Origin: Zelopaecilomyces penicillatus
Taxonomy: Eukaryota > Ascomycota > Sordariomycetes > Hypocreales > Pseudodiploosporaceae
DNA length: 64,000 bases
Reading direction: 5' to 3'
Assembly (NCBI GenBank): GCA_005765155.1
Contig: VCCP01000006.1
Span: forward strand, 880,501 to 944,500
The position numbers and the translations under genes were made by a program. The notes under the pieces are model-generated. The model had not been told where the DNA came from. It worked only from the letters and a program-made list of their open reading frames with translations, and did not search any database. Every line of letters begins with the position of its first letter. Position 1 is the stretch's first letter. Below, in pieces: positions 1 to 12,146 of this stretch.

Positions 1-1742
1 GACGAAGTAAACAAATCAACATAATCTCTAGAAAAGCGCGTCTACACCCTCAATCAAATCAACAACCCCCAACCAAGCTGTGCGACTCTCCCTGGTGCAG
101 GAACTATATCATCATCAGTTTAAGAGTAATATAAAGGGCACGCTATGTAGGGCGCCGGTCGGGTGACGATGTTCAAGGACGACGGGGTGGGTGGCCCTCT
201 CATAGGGTTTGGGTTGAAGAGGTGGCCGCCCTAGTTGGCTGGATTAGTTTACCTAGTGCAACCCTATCTCGTCGATATTTGACGGCGTGCGTCTCACTTT
301 GAATGCAAGAAAGTGTAGCATAATCAATGGGTAAGTAGGTAGGTAGGCTTGGTGGCCTCCTTCACTGCGCATCACTCTCTCGTGAATCTCTGCAGCGGAA
401 GCAGTCATCAATCTCATGACAACCAGGCCCCCCTTGTGAATGGCATTGGTAATGTACATATTCCCATCACAGCCTTCATGCCCAGGTCAGGGGGGGTTAT
501 ACATGGATCGGTATGTAGCCAGCCTGGCACCTGAGAAATTCGCTTATTGCTCGTATTAATTACCTTGCAAGGCACAAATGTGATCGGGTTCACCGTGTTT
601 GGTTTTTTTTGTGCCAGGCTTTTTTGTGCGGATTACTCGTGCGTGCCTGAGTACGAGGACGTTGTGGTACAACGAGTAATGACCGACTTGTAAATGAATC
701 GTCATCCACGTGCGCTCTCACGGACGGCCGAGTTGCTCAAAGCGTTTCCAATCCTGCGCTGCTCGTCTCTCATTACCGCAAACATGCAACTGCCAAACAC
801 AACATGCTTGTCGTGTCTGTGCCATTCTCACTTTGACTTCTATTATGATTAATTACCTACCTAAGGTACCTACTTCATATCTTGCCAGCACCTCCATCCC
901 TCTTCACGCGAACAAGATGTTGTTTCTCTCCCAACGTCCCTCCCAAAATTCAAATACGTAGGTATGTTGTTGTAATTACTCGTTAGAAAATGTATCAATT
1001 ACTTATTCCTATACAGTACTAGTACAAATGTATATTTAACTCTCTCCCACAGCGATTGGCTGGGGTCCTCCTCGCAAATCAGCTCCCTGTTACCCGCCTT
1101 GGCTTGTCTCGGCTGGCCCGCCCCCCAAGACCTAAATCTGCGTGCCTGTGTCGACATGCAACAGAAACTTGCATTGCAAAGAGAAGAGAAAGAAGGAAAA
1201 CCATCAAAAAATCTAGACACTCAGTGCATGCGGGTTGTTACTTCACCCACCTGAAATCCGTTGCTTTTGTCATGCGCCTAGCCGTGACATTTCTGATACA
1301 ATAGGGGTCTCTCCTCGGCCATTTGTCAGACCCCCCCAGCTCGCTGGTTTTTTGCTTCTGGGCTACTCCAGTCCCTTAGATGACGAGGGGACCCGCGTTG
1401 CGATACCCTCCACTTCTGCCACTTGTCAATTTACACCAGCGCTGTCGATGGATTTGCGCTGCTTTTTTTTTTTTTTTTTTTCTTGTAATGTGACGAAACC
1501 AACCAACGGTCGATAAAAAAGCACTGCTGAAAATTGTAATGTGCTTCATTGCTTTGTTAGATTATGATTAGTCCTAAATGATAGAAGCAAAGGTTGACAT
1601 CCACTAGTATATCACCAATTCTATTAGCTCTGGGTACGTAGATAGATATGCTCTAGTACCCAACAAGGAAAATCACCAACGTTCCCTCAATGGACAGTGG
1701 TAAATATGCAACCATTGACGCTTGACGCTTTTCAGAGCCAAG

Positions 1743-1788
1743 TTGATTTGAGCCACGTGAAAATCCCAAGCTAGTTGGCTCAAATCAA
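1743..1788. repeat. Perfect 13-bp inverted repeat
   Basis: Arms TTGATTTGAGCCA (1743-1755) and TGGCTCAAATCAA (1776-1788) are exact reverse complements with a 20-nt spacer. A short direct repeat of TTGACGC lies just upstream near 1716-1730. It could fold as a hairpin in RNA or be the remnant of a small element. No target-site duplication is visible. Confidence 0.7.
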
Positions 1789-2698
1789 GAGTCCCTAGAA
1801 ACCCACTCCTAGCTATATTTCTGCGAATCTTGTATTGAACGAGATCATGCATAGCTTTTCAATATTGTCATTTACGATAGACATTCCTTACGACTATAAC
1901 TGTAAATGGGAAACATCAATGCGCGTTACAACACAAATGTCATGTTGTCAACCAAGATAAAGATATTAGTACATAACCGCATGGCACACTTCGCATGCAG
2001 TACGGAGAGAAATCCATGTTCAATCACAGAATAGAGCAGAAGTTACTTGGAGCGAGCTCTGTTATAGCTATCTTATATGAATTGAAAAGTCCCCTGCCTC
2101 GTCAAGGGACTCTTGAGATGATAAACTTATACACCTTTCAGTATGATATGATTATTATAGGTCTAGAAGGTGGTTTGATATATTGGAGTGTCAGTAAATC
2201 AGTGCCTTGTGAGGGAATATGAGAGCTTGCTTGCTTGCTTTAAGGACAACTGGGCCTGGATTAATACACGTCTAAAGAATATTCACTGCGACTTTGCCCC
2301 ATTCAGATAATAATTCACAGCATTGAAACCCTTCATCTTTAAATGATGTTCCGTAACCTATCAGCAGATTCTAGATGCCTTTCCACAGACTAACCCATGT
2401 CTGATACTGGAAATCAGGCACAGGCTAACGTTTAGATACCTGCCATACATAATAACACGGAGTATTACAGAAACGCCAAAGATCAAAATATCCAAATGTC
2501 AGCCGTCGTGGCTAAAACCTGTTCAGGTGGGTGTCCAGCCAACTCAACCCGTCGTCTCGCCCCGTTCCGCTTTTACAGCCACCAACGCCATCACCCACCC
2601 ATCCCAACACCAAAGAAACGATGGTTGATTGGCTCCAAAGTGTGCCATGCAACGCCTCCTTTCCTTTTTCTTTTCTCGTTTTTTCTTTTGTTCTGTGA

Positions 2699-2718
2699 GT
2701 GTGTGTGTGTGTGTGTGT
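2699..2718. repeat. (GT)n microsatellite
   Basis: Ten GT units inside a T-rich intergenic stretch. Similar AC/GT runs occur at 35495-35522, 37262-37279 and 42891-42907, all intergenic. Confidence 0.9.
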
Positions 2719-5700
2719 CTTTCAGTCTCTCTTAACTGGGCGGAGAGTTTTTTTATTTTCTCCTTCACACATTCCCTACAAAGTAATTATTCCACTACCT
2801 CTGTCTCTCGCGGGGGTTTTTTTTTTATTTTTATTTTATGGTTTGCTTCCTTTTTTTTCTTTTTGCATTTGCGGAGCATTCAGGGGGTTCGCCCAGCAAC
2901 GTGGCGCATATACTCTTGAGCAGCCCTCACCAACCAACATTCGGTTTTCCATAAGCCCCCAAGCTGTACGACGTCGATCTCTTTTGAAACGTATTACGGG
3001 GTAGTGGCTGATGAACGGTAGTGGCGGTATTCAGAACTTGGGAGTACTTTGTTCTAATAATGCCTTTTTCTTTTCATGCAAATAATCCACCCCGACCCCT
3101 CATTGCACTGGAGTTCATCTCACTCTCGCTTCAGTTGATCGGGACGGTCATCCGGATCACTGCAGTTACACTAGCTAAAAAAAGAAAGAAAAAATGACTT
3201 GCGTGGTACGAAGCACTTCTCCACTGATCTTCGCGGTATTGATTAGTCGTTTTTGAAACATGCCCTGTCCTCTTCGTTGTCCTGCCATCTCGTCTCCTTG
3301 GCTTGCGCAGAGCACCTCTATGGCAAATATTTGCTTCTGTAATATCACTGTGGGTGATCGTATCTAGATCGTCCACTCACTTCTTCATTAGGTATCTGGC
3401 GTAGAATACAGGTCGCCTGTCCGCTCACCAGAATCAGAACTGGCCGCACATTTGTATTTCATGTGGTGGTGGACCCTATGTCGTTGTCTTTTATGACAGG
3501 TAGATTCCATAACCATACCATAAAAAGCCACTGCACCGTTCCACGGCACAACCGCAGATAGCTCATCCGCTACCGCTCGTCTGCCGCTCATAGCGGCCGT
3601 CAAATGTATTGCCCCTGGTCTGTCATATACTCTGGGTTTAAAAGTGAGAGTAAAACGATGATGAGTTTGATTATATACAAAATTTTGTCGATTTCAGATT
3701 ACTGTCCAAGTTTCAAACCCTTCCACCTATTATTTGGCCTGATGACTGGGTAGATGCGCCTGAGAACAATGCGAATTAGACTTCAGCAGACAAAAGATAT
3801 CAAAATAGATAAATCGTTAGGGTATTCATATTGAATTACTCGCTGCGATAGGTCTAATTGAAGATATTTCCTCGCCCGATTAGCTGTTGTTATAATCCCT
3901 TCCTCCCATGCAGCAGCACACGTTGTCAAATCCAAGCTCGGTCAGGTGTTTCTATTCGCTGCAATAACTGAGCAAGTCAACTCCAAGACGGACAATGACG
4001 CCCACTACAGACAAAACAATGATTTGCCTACGAATTTTAAGACGATATAATCATAAGACGAAGCGAACGGAATATCAAATTACAATATACTGCAAATGTA
4101 TGTATGGATGGCAACTGGGAGCTCCGACGTCGGAGGTTCGTTTCACTGTCCCGCACCCTACCCTATATCTTGCGATGTCAGCAACTTGGGTGTATTCAGA
4201 GCCCAGAAAATAATAAAATCAACTAGTTTAAAAGTCCGTTGGTTTTAAAGAGTGAGTTTCTCTGTAGTTTTATTTCATACATGGCATTATCAAAGTATGA
4301 TTTGATGAATGTGTCTTGATGTTCTCGTCTAAACTGACTAGTTGTTGAAGGAAGTCACATCACTGCGTCTCACGAACACACAATTTACAAGGTGATTTAC
4401 TTCATTGTCTACCAATACAATCCAGTAGTTCGAGGATGACAGTAATGAAGCTCCTCCTATTCACATCCAGCAATTAAGTTGTAAGAATGGATAGTATTGT
4501 CGTAAATTGGTTTTCGGGATGAAATTTTGGCTTCACGTCATAGCTTTTGCCAGCTGACTTCAGTGGTAGTTAAATCCATTAAAAAGCCAGTATAACATCG
4601 CTGGTTTAGTTCAGAAAGTCTGAAACCCCAAGTAGAGCTTGCAAAATACACCAACTAACGATTCGGACGCCTTGCCTGGCCACGGCCCTTTCTTGCTTCA
4701 AACTAGCAAGTTTAACGGTTGTTAGGAGAAAAACGGGTGTCCGCAGTGTATGAGGTGGCTGAAACCAACACAATTTGTCCGTCATGAATAGGAAGACTGC
4801 ATCATATCGCAAACGGTGGTCAATCATGCTTTCAAAGGGCTGCGGAAGAGTCACGTTCACAGTCATCTGTCCAAGACCATCCAGCATACTAGGCATCCCA
4901 CTTCATCATTCAATGATTCTAGGGCAGGGCAGGTGTGAATGACGTATAGTTGTGAGACAAGGTCCTTTGCCTGTCGATTCGATCGGCGAAATCAAATTGA
5001 TGATGCTCTTGTCTGATCAAATGCAGTGAAAAAGGGGTTGATACAGTGATTAATTATCGTTCATCACACGTGGTGAGCATTGGAAAAAGAAATGGAAATC
5101 TGACACAACTGACGCGACTTAGTCAAGGGCAGGTGCATAACGGCCAAATAGCAAAGAAAAGAAAGCTTGTTAAAAATTTCCGAATAAACCATGGGATTTG
5201 GAATCCCCCCAAGGCATCGTTCTTTTGATGTCTGTCTTTGAATTGACTACGGGGAATAGTAGTATTTCAAATTCATCTTGGTCTTACCAGGGGGCGGTGG
5301 GCGCCACAACGCAGCCTGTCGCAGCTTCTCACACGTCTGGTGCGCAGAAACTTTAATCCCCTCCGCTCAACCTTCAACCCTCAAGCCACAAGACACTTGC
5401 CACCATTGGAGGAAAGAGGGAAGGAAAATGATAATTACCCACCGTTTGTTTGCAACAGCAGCGGCTTGGCCTGTGTGAATATATCAGATTGAAAAATTGT
5501 TCGCCACTTTTCACACCCATCCACCCGCAAATAATGTCGTGCGTTGGCTGGGTGGAGCTGGTAGCGTAAGTTGTGGCCGAATCGCAGAGATTCTGCCGTC
5601 CAGAAGAGGAAATCTCTCGGAACAGTGTGCATTTGGTGCGGGCCGATGGTACGCGACCTGTTTATTTCTGTATTGGCCTGCCGCTCGCTCCGACTCTCCC

Positions 5701-7707
5701 AACACTCATCTGGTCCGTTATTTCCACTGCATACAGTCAGTACATTACGCAAAACGAAACGCGTACGTGGTAATTCGGCGGTCAGTCGTCACGCTTGGCC
5801 TGACTTGAGTGGGCGTTCAACACTGCGGCTTCATTGTACGCACTCGTCTCTGGCTCATTTATCGCTCATCCCAGTACCATGTCCACGCGCCTTTGCCTGT
5901 AAATATGGCCTGTAAATATGACCTGTTGATGATTACCGTGAAGCTGTAATTACCAGCTGCTCTGTCTGTCTGGACCGGCCCATTACATTAGCAATGGGAA
6001 CATCCAAAAGGGAGGAGCATCAAGAATGACGCGACTTGAACGGCACGCTGACAGCCCCCAGAGATGAGAGGGTTCGGGGCACACCAATCCTTTGGGGGCA
6101 GGCGGGCGGACGGGCTCGACCTTCCCTCCTTTGTTGTGTAACCCATCGCGCGCCCCAGAGTCAGGCAACGAGGCATTCACTTTTCCTCTCATCAGTAGTC
6201 TTCGGCAAGACTCGAAACCGAGAGCCGTCCATTGTCTCAAAGACTGTGGCATGTCACGTGGTTCTCCGCAAATGGGGTCATCGATGACGAGCTTGTGGAG
6301 CGAAGAATGGCCCCCATTAGCCTTGGAACCCATGCTGCTGTTTTCTTGGCTTGGGGGAGCTTCTGAATGTTTGGCACGGTGCAGTGCGGAGGAGGTGGAG
6401 AGCGCTAAGGCTGTAGGTACGGAATGGAAACTCTGCCGCTTCTGCTTAGATACGTAAGCTAGCGTATGAAGCACTCGTAATAGTAAGTCTCTTGGCATAG
6501 CACACTAAGTGTGCTAGAAGTACCTTTACTTCATCAAATGGAGGGTCAGCCTCAGCTTGCCTCTCCAAGTGGCGTGAGAGATGCATGCTTGGCCCAAGCT
6601 CTCTTCTTCTTCTTCACTCTTCCATCCTCTGTGTTGCTCGCCTTGGCCGCTAAACCCTCCTTGCCTCTCTCTCTCTCTGACTCTCTCTGACTTCTCTCTG
6701 TCCCCCAATCCCCAATCCTTCTGTTTGCTTGCAAACACCCCGAGGTGCACGGCCACTCCCACTCTCACTCCCCCCACCGCTGGCTCACAATGTTCGTTCC
6801 ATGGCTGTTGTTGGCTGATGGATTGCGCGTTCTGCAACTAGACTCTCTCGTCGTTCTCCCAGCACTTGCAGCACTCCCTCCAGTACTAAGCTCGGTGCTG
6901 TGCTGTTAGGGACATGGATGTCTAACGTTGCCTGGGGGGAGCTCATCTAGCTGTCCAAGCTCTTGCAGTCCCCTTCCTCCGCCTCTCTCCATGGTCCTCC
7001 TCCTCCTCTCTGTCCATCCATCCATGTCTCTCTCCCACCACCACATCACTGCTTTTGGCTGTCTTGTCAATTGCTAGTTGCTACCTCGCCTCCCCCCTTC
7101 ACACCCGTGACAAAGCTACTAGTCGTCTGAGTGGCCAGCCAACCAGCATCCACAGCCTGGTAGCCAGCCTGCCAGCCCCCTCCCCAGAAACAGACAGCCC
7201 GAGTTTCGGCAATGCAGCCCTCCACCACTGCGTTCAAAAAGTACCCTCCCACTGGGCTTGTGTGTGTAAACACGATGGAGTACATGCTACCTGTGGGCTT
7301 TCGTATGTGTGTGCGCAGACGCAGACGAGCGAGTACCAAGTAGACTGGCTTCCTGATACGTCTGGCACCAGAGGCAGCTCTGCGTGCCTTGATGTTGCTC
7401 AGCTAATACCCCCCCGAGATCTTAACACGCCCATCAACACGCCCGTCCGCCTCGCCCAGTCCAGCAGTCTGTAGCTCACCCCGTGCCTTGTCTCCCACAC
7501 CCTCCCTCCTCGCCTTACTACTTCTTTGGCTGTCCCCCCCATCTCGCTCCTCGCCAGCTCTTCTCTGTTTCTCTCTTCCTCCTTCATCTCATTGCCATCC
7601 CTATACCTTATCTCCTCTCCTTGGTTACCGAGCTCAATTCCTCGGTGCCATATACTTAGACCCTTCAATCGCAACATCAACTGCTCCGTCTTGCACCCAC
7701 AGCCAAA

Positions 7708-8623
7708 ATGTCCACCCGCAAGAGAGGGCGCGACGCAGAGGACGAGGAGGAGCTCGTTTCCCTTCCCGAAGAAGATGATGGTGAGGAAGAAGAAGAGTAA
7801 GTGAAATCTGTTGCGCTTTGCTTTAAGCTTCAACCCCTGTCGATTCGTCGTTGCCCGTAACTTGGCACGCAAGCAATTGGGCATTAGTCGCTTCAAACGA
7901 TCCAGTTGGCGCAATAACTGCGCCGGATACGCAGAGAGCCTTGTCCTCTGGTCGTGCGTTTGCGATACCCAATTACATATTGTCGCAACCCCTAGCTGCT
8001 TGTAACTGCGCGGCCGAACGCTTTGCTGACAGCCATGTCCTCCAGATACGTTTCTACTGGAGATGAAGGAGACGACGCAGAAGAGGCAGATGATGCCGAA
8101 GAGGAGGAGGAGGAGGTTGATGAAGAAGCCGAGGACGAAGGCGAGTCGGCTGAAGCTGCTCCCGAGGAGAATGGCGTAAATGGTAAGTTCCCAACACCCT
8201 TGACTTTTTTTTGCTACCCGTTCTGTTATGATCCCGTGGATGTCGCATCGCCTGTCATCTGCTAGGGCTTTGAGTAGCACAGTGCCAATGTTGAATGTAT
8301 ATTGACTGGCGCTGCTCTCTCTAGGCCATGAACCACCAGCCAAGAAGCGCAAGACATCAGAGGCGTCTGAAGAAAAGGCCACTAATGGCAATGCCATTGA
8401 GATTGAGGAAGTGAACGAGGCTGCTGCTGAAGAAGCCGATGCTGCCGAGGAAGCAGCTGATGCTGAAGAGCCAAAAGCAGAGGTCGAGGCTGGAGATGCC
8501 GACAAGCAGGAAGACGCTGCTGCTGATGTCGCTGCTCCTGCCAAGGCTGTCAAGACACCAGAGAAGGCGGCAGTCTTGAAAGAGGCGGAGCCGGAAGCCG
8601 TCGCTGCTGGAGGCGACGAGTAA
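7708..8623 (+). CDS. Acidic, probably nuclear protein of unknown function (174 aa)
   Basis: Three exons are read as 7708-7796, 8046-8182 and 8325-8623, with GTAAGT donors and AG acceptors keeping one frame. The product opens with a basic patch (STRKRGR) followed by long Glu/Asp runs, then a nuclear-localisation-like PAKKRK segment near residue 80, and an Ala/Glu-rich tail. No enzymatic motif is visible. The composition fits an acidic nuclear protein such as a histone chaperone or chromatin-associated factor, but the CHZ histone-chaperone motif is not recognisable, so I leave the function open. The start has AAAATGTCC context after a CT-rich leader, which suggests good expression. The minus-strand frame opposite it is a low-complexity mirror. 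Confidence 0.75.
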
Positions 8624-9631
8624 TAACATTACGTTTTGCTAGTCTATTCTTTTCTTGGGTTGGAAGCTGCTTTCGTTGCAGCAATGTATGACAACAATGT
8701 ATACAAATATCGTCCCATCGGGCAACTCATAATGAATGGAAACATAAAGCTACCCTGTTCGGGTCTTGGGAATTGAAGTCAAGAGAGCCGTAAAGTTCAG
8801 AGGCCCATGTGAGGCTTCATCCATACTATAGCAGCTTTCCTGCTGGTAATTGCTAGTAGTATCGTATAACTGGTTTAGTGTTGTATGAATATCCCATAGA
8901 GCATCTGGCAATCGTAAGAGGGGATGCAAGAAACTGTAGAGCTCTCACCTCCTTTCGCATTGAACCCCATTGTCTGTACTTTCTGTTCGGCCAGGTCCGA
9001 TACCGCGAGTCCCTGAGCCATCACCAACGGGTGGTTGGCTGTACAGCCGCACCTGGACTTGGATGTGTGTGTGGTCGGCATGCAGCACCTCGATGCGGTG
9101 ATAGACAGCGTTGGGGATCTGGGCAGTATGCAATTAGTTGGCTAGTGCACACCATGCTCAATGCAAAATGACCCGGCGCTGGCCTATCTTGACTGATCAA
9201 ACCTCCGAGTCTGGCCCTTTGCTTTACCTACCTAGGTTGGGAGAATGGCGGCCCGTGCCGAGAAGGACTGCGGCACCACCTTCTTCCAATGTGACATACT
9301 TCCTATTACCCCCAGCATTAAACTGGCCCTGGTCGCTTGGGATAGTAGAAAGTAGCATTCCGAGTTCCATCTTGGGATGGACTCATGACGACATGGCTAT
9401 AGTAGGTAGTTTAGTCTCTATTGTGAAGGTAGAAAAGGCGGATAGGAGGAGAGGTGGTTGAACACGGATATACGACGGAGAAGAACCGAGAGATGGGCCC
9501 TTTTAAAAGACGTATTGTTTGGTTCCTGTTGCCCGTCTCAAATAAGTCTTGACTTGCAGAATTCATCAATAATTTGTTAGTTTACGTTGTACGTCATTTA
9601 TTTTACACACATCCTCACCAACGCGCACACT
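8624..9631. other. Intergenic, no gene seen
   Basis: About 1 kb between two plus-strand genes. It should hold the 3' end of the acidic-protein gene and the promoter of the VOC gene. A CCTACCTAGG-type word occurs at about 9226-9236. No supported gene. Confidence 0.6.
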
Positions 9632-10165
9632 ATGGCCCAACCCGCCCTCACTGTCGTCAAATCCATCGATCATCTGGTCCTTACCTGCGCCGACGTGTCA
9701 AGGACAGTCGCCTGGTACACCAAGTATCTCGGGATGCAAGAGGAACGCTTCACTCCGAAGACGACGACCGACCAAGCCGCCGTGCAGAGGGTCGCACTCA
9801 AGCTCAGCAACGGCTCGCAAAAGATCAATCTACATCAGAGGGGCCGCGAGTTTGAGCCCAAGGCGGCGACGGCGCTGCCAGGCACGGCGGATGTTTGCTT
9901 TGTGCTGGATGGGGATGCGGATCTGGAGGAGGTGGTGCGTGGGTTTAGGAGGGAAGGGGTTGAGCCGCTTGTCTTTGGTGATGATGAGGGCGAGGGTGAG
10001 GGGCGGATGATTGTGGTTAGAACGGGGGCGATGGGTGAGATGAAGAGTTTGTATGTGAGAGATCCGGATGGGAATTTGGTTGAGTATGAAATGGAATCCC
10101 TTTTTTGTGAGATGGTTTCTACAGCTAACGGGAAATGTGTAGGCTTTCAAAGTATTGATATTTAA
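9632..10165 (+). CDS. VOC/glyoxalase-fold protein (GLOD5-like), 177 aa
   Basis: Single-exon reading starting at the ATG of MAQPALT; an upstream in-frame ATG at 9587 is less likely because homologues of this fold begin shortly before the first beta strand. The protein shows the vicinal-oxygen-chelate pattern: SIDHLVLTCAD with a metal-type His at the start, WYTKYLGM, a second His in INLHQRG, and a final PDGNLVEYE carrying the usual metal-ligand Glu. This matches single-domain glyoxalase/bleomycin-resistance/dioxygenase proteins resembling GLOD5. The substrate cannot be told from sequence. The last 20 or so residues after VEYEME do not look family-like, so a small 3' intron or alternative end is possible. 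The gene for a carbonyl-reducing AKR follows 0.6 kb downstream. Confidence 0.8.
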   Translation: MAQPALTVVKSIDHLVLTCADVSRTVAWYTKYLGMQEERFTPKTTTDQAAVQRVALKLSNGSQKINLHQRGREFEPKAATALPGTADVCFVLDGDADLEEVVRGFRREGVEPLVFGDDEGEGEGRMIVVRTGAMGEMKSLYVRDPDGNLVEYEMESLFCEMVSTANGKCVGFQSIDI

Positions 10166-10757
10166 ACTTTGACATAGCAACACAGGAGTGAGGCTGTAGT
10201 TGAGGGCTTACTTGAACATGACAACTACTAACCTACATTTCCAACTTGTTTCCATTTTCATCATTCGTGGGATTTTTATCTTTACTCTAAGCCTCACCTC
10301 ACATATTCAACATTTTCAAAACACATCACTAGGCGGCAGGACTAGGGCCGGAGAATATTCCTAGAGCGCGCACCAATAAGCTAAATGCTTTTCTTTCTTA
10401 TATCCGGCGTTAGCACGATCGAGGAGGGGTGGAGCCCTCCCCCAAAAATACGATAGCGGGGGGGCGAAGAAGACGACGAGGAAAGAAGAAAAGGTGATGA
10501 TGATGCATTTTCCCTGCTGATTGAGTCAGTGAGGGGGAAAGGAGGGAAAACTGTTGGCCGGGGCAAACGCCGGTGGGTATTATTTGTTTGTGCGGTGATT
10601 TGTAAACAAGAGGATCGATGATAAGCTGCACTGTGGTCTCTTAAATGCGGGAGAAACTTGGCCGTCTCATCTTTGTCTCATCGATTTGTACGACTTGGGA
10701 TTTTATAACGCAATTGAATACAATTGATATAAAGCACAACTGAAAATCTAGTACATC
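10166..10757. other. Intergenic between VOC and AKR genes
   Basis: Presumed promoter of the aldo/keto reductase gene, with TTTTATAAC near 10701. No coding signal seen. Confidence 0.5.
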
Positions 10758-11922
10758 ATGGCGACTCTCAAGCATACAGCGTAAGGATATAACCATTTAC
10801 CCTCACATTGTGTTCTACTACATCTCAACACACAAAACCCTCACCCTCATTCTCTCTCCAAGTAAATCACATACTAAAACACCTCATGAACGAACCAGCC
10901 AAACATTCACCCTCAACACGGGCAACAAAATCCCCGCCATCGGCCTGGGCACCTGGCAATCCACATCCGCCGAGGTCACCGCCGCCGTCGAAGCCGCCCT
11001 GCGCGCCGGCTACCGCCACATCGACACCGCCCAAGGCTACGGCAACGAGCGGGAAGTCGGCGATGGCATCAAGGCATCGGGGGTCCCGCGCGACCAGATC
11101 TGGCTGACCACCAAGCTCGACAACCCTTGGCACAAGCGTGTGCCCGAGGCGCTGGCCCAGAGTCTCGAGAAGCTCGGCACTGACTACGTGGATCTGTACC
11201 TGATCCATTGGCCTAGCTCGCCGACACCGGAAAACACCAAGAAGCACTATGAGGATTGGGATTTCTGTGATACTTGGCGCGAGATGCAGAAGTTGGTGGA
11301 GACGGGTAAGGTGAGGAACATTGGTGTTTCTAACTTTTCGCCGAGTCACTTGGAGAAGCTCCTTAACCACCCGGATTGCAAGGTACGTTTATAATTCTGA
11401 AATTTTCAATGGCACAACGGTGCTTGTACTATGAGAAACACCAATTCGAAGAGTGCTCTGGATAGAGGAAGAGAAAATCGCACACATGAAAACAGAAACA
11501 CCGCAAAATGCTGATATCTACCCTTTATCTAGACAACTCCCGCCGTCAACCAGATCGAACTGCACCCTTACAACCCATCCCCCAAACTCATCGCCTACAA
11601 CACCTCCAAGGGCATCCACAGCACCGGCTACTCCTGTCTCGGCTCCACCAACTCGCCGCTATACGCCAACGAGACGCTGCTCAAGATCGCAAAGGCCAAG
11701 GGCAAGACACCGCAGCAGGTGCTTCTCATGTGGGGGATTCAAAAGGGCTGGAGCGTTATCCCCAAGAGTGTAACCCCTGCGCGTATCGAGGCGAATCTGG
11801 ATCTCGACGGCTGGGAGCTGTCTGAGGATGAGATGAAGGGTATTGATGCGATTAAGGAGCGGCACAAGGTGTGTGATGATAAGTTTCTCCCGGGTCCTGT
11901 GTTCTTTGGAGAGGATGAGTAA
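10758..11922 (+). CDS. Aldo/keto reductase, 298 aa
   Basis: Three exons: 10758-10780, 10899-11382 and 11533-11922. The first exon supplies only seven codons plus two bases (MATLKHT), and the frame then continues into QTFTLNTGNKIPAIGLGTW. The AKR catalytic tetrad is complete: Asp50 and Tyr55 (DTAQGYGNE), Lys80 (LTTK) and His111 (LIHWP). Later motifs include VGVSNF-like IGVSNF, NQIELHPY, the YSCLGS loop and the cofactor-binding IPKSVTPARIEAN. Length and C-terminal tail fit the fungal glycerol/aldehyde reductases (GCY1/GLD1-like) that use NADPH, in the cytosol. The exact substrate is not decidable here. A run of 16 G residues lies just after the stop at 11945-11960. Confidence 0.93.
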
Positions 11923-11944
11923 AAATGATAAGTGTGGAAAGAAA

Positions 11945-11960
11945 GGGGGGGGGGGGGGGG
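11945..11960 (+). repeat. Homopolymer G16
   Basis: Sixteen consecutive G residues directly downstream of the AKR stop codon. It may cause sequencing length errors and could form a G-rich structure in the 3' UTR. Confidence 0.9.
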
Positions 11961-12146
11961 AACACATACCTAAGGTAGATTACAATTGGTATACGCGAAA
12001 CAATATAGTAAATGATACATGTGCAAGCCGTAACATGATGGGTATGGGAAACAGCCTGCCTCGTGAAACAATAGATGACGATGTGTGTGTAGTCCCTCGG
12101 CTCTTTCACATTTGCCGGCCAGCCCAGCCCAGCCTGCCTGCCTCTC

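Larger units (their letters stand above)
1..7707. other. Long gene-poor region
   Basis: No open frame here has family-like sequence or a convincing exon chain. The stretch contains a T19 run (1463-1481), a GT repeat (2699-2718), several TAGGTAGG/CCTACCTA-type words (335-346, 853-872), a perfect 13-bp inverted repeat (1743-1788), a palindrome (6498-6516) and pyrimidine-rich blocks from about 6590 onward that look like promoter or leader sequence of the gene at 7708. A 96-codon minus frame at 4606-4896 is the only one with mildly coding-like codon use. A decayed repeat is possible but I could not show it. Confidence 0.6.

Noticed and set aside
7399..8553. 384-codon open frame on the minus strand opposite the acidic-protein gene
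   Set aside because: It consists largely of Ser/Ala/Phe runs that mirror GAA/GAG/GCT codons of the plus-strand exons, and it crosses the well-supported introns.
10867..11370. 167-codon minus-strand frame opposite the AKR gene
   Set aside because: The plus strand carries a complete AKR with catalytic tetrad; the minus frame has no family resemblance.
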